A stretch of 5,696 bases of DNA from Gammaproteobacteria bacterium (GTDB lineage: Bacteria; Pseudomonadota; Gammaproteobacteria; Pseudomonadales; GM7GCV1), in NCBI GenBank assembly GCA_030830945.1, contig JAURLY010000148.1:1-5696 (forward strand), written 5' to 3'. The position numbers and the translations under genes were made by a program. Below, piece by piece: positions 5,445-5,696 of the stretch (the first letter of the stretch is position 1; each line of letters opens with the position of its first letter). Below the pieces are notes generated by a model. That model searched no databases. It was not told where the DNA came from and worked only from the letters and a program-made list of their open reading frames with translations.

Positions 5445-5696
5445 ACAGCTAAATGACCTTGTCGCCACAATGCCGCCAGCACTGCCAGGCACGGTAACAG
5501 TCAAGGTGACAAGGCCTGTGCTAGGTGTGTCATCCGCTGCTAATGCTACGGCAAACGCCTGACTGCCAATACTGTTGGAATCAGGTGTAGTAAAGGAAGT
5601 CGGACCACCAATTTCACAGTTGGTGGCTACCACCGAGAACGTGGTTCCTCCTGGCAGAGGACCATTAAAGATATCTGAAATCCTAAAGACCCTTCT
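5436..5696 (-). CDS. C-terminal fragment of an Ig-like/beta-sandwich repeat protein, 5' part beyond the window
   Basis: The minus strand is open from the right edge to a TAA at 5438-5436, giving the last 86 complete codons plus the stop. An internal GTG at 5633 is not a likely start, because the same frame continues upstream with similar composition (NGPLPGGTTFSVVATNCEIGG). The residues are rich in Thr, Ser, Gly, Val and Ala with alternating beta-strand patterns (GLVTLTVTVPG, SQAFAVALAA), and two cysteines (TNCEIGG and SFSCGD) could form a disulfide, which suggests an exported protein. I read it as the last bacterial Ig-like domain of a larger envelope or secreted protein of the kind common in marine gammaproteobacteria. 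No specific family can be assigned and no catalytic motif is visible. It overlaps the rpiA end by 4 bases. Confidence 0.7.
   Translation of the reverse strand, partial: RRVFRISDIFNGPLPGGTTFSVVATNCEIGGPTSFTTPDSNSIGSQAFAVALAADDTPSTGLVTLTVTVPGSAGGIVATRSFSCGD

Noticed and set aside
5439..5469. Direct repeat GTCGCCACA at 5439 and 5461
   Set aside because: Two 9-base copies only, within the coding tail of the minus-strand gene; too short to call a repeat element or attachment site.
1..5696. CRISPR array, tRNA genes, insertion sequence, toxin-antitoxin or novel defence system
   Set aside because: No spaced repeats, tRNA-like cloverleaf sequence, transposase motif or cassette of unknown genes was found; nearly all bases are explained by conserved genes and 6S RNA.

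Overview
The window is ordinary, gene-dense chromosome from a gammaproteobacterium. The gene content and order (ygfB-pepP diverging from a small coiled-coil gene, zapA, 6S RNA and a 5-formyl-THF cyclo-ligase gene, then ilvA diverging from rpiA) and the protein sequences look most like the Pseudomonadales/Cellvibrionales side of the class. The base composition is balanced. The Ig-like protein tail at the right edge and the GGGGTCAGAGTA-type palindrome fit a marine or environmental member. I cannot name a genus.

Layout, left to right. (1) 1-1645, minus strand: ygfB (UPF0149) overlaps by one base the start of pepP, which runs off the left edge. In relatives this operon continues into ubiH and ubiI. 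(2) 1646-1771: a compact divergent promoter region. (3) 1772-3092, plus strand: a 68-residue ZapB-like coiled-coil gene, zapA, the 6S RNA gene ssrS with its own -10 box, and the cyclo-ligase gene 18 bases beyond the RNA. (4) 3101-3141: a perfect 14-bp palindrome with a T-rich tail, serving as terminator between convergent genes and resembling a dispersed repeat family. (5) 3141-4667, minus strand: ilvA, biosynthetic threonine deaminase with two C-terminal ACT-like regulatory domains. (6) 4668-4788: divergent intergenic region with a good minus-strand promoter and a short inverted repeat. (7) 4789-5439, plus strand: rpiA, complete. (8) 5436-5696, minus strand: the last 86 residues of an Ig-like or beta-sandwich protein whose stop codon interlocks with that of rpiA.

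Functionally these are housekeeping genes: proline-peptide turnover (PepP), Z-ring assembly (ZapA and its probable coiled-coil partner), stationary-phase control of RNA polymerase (6S RNA), folate salvage (cyclo-ligase), isoleucine synthesis (IlvA) and the non-oxidative pentose phosphate pathway (RpiA). I found no phage, CRISPR, toxin-antitoxin or defence system. The points most worth a second look are the palindrome at 3101-3132, the stop-codon overlap folded into a hairpin at 5415-5444, the uncharacterised coiled-coil gene ahead of zapA, and the truncated Ig-like gene.
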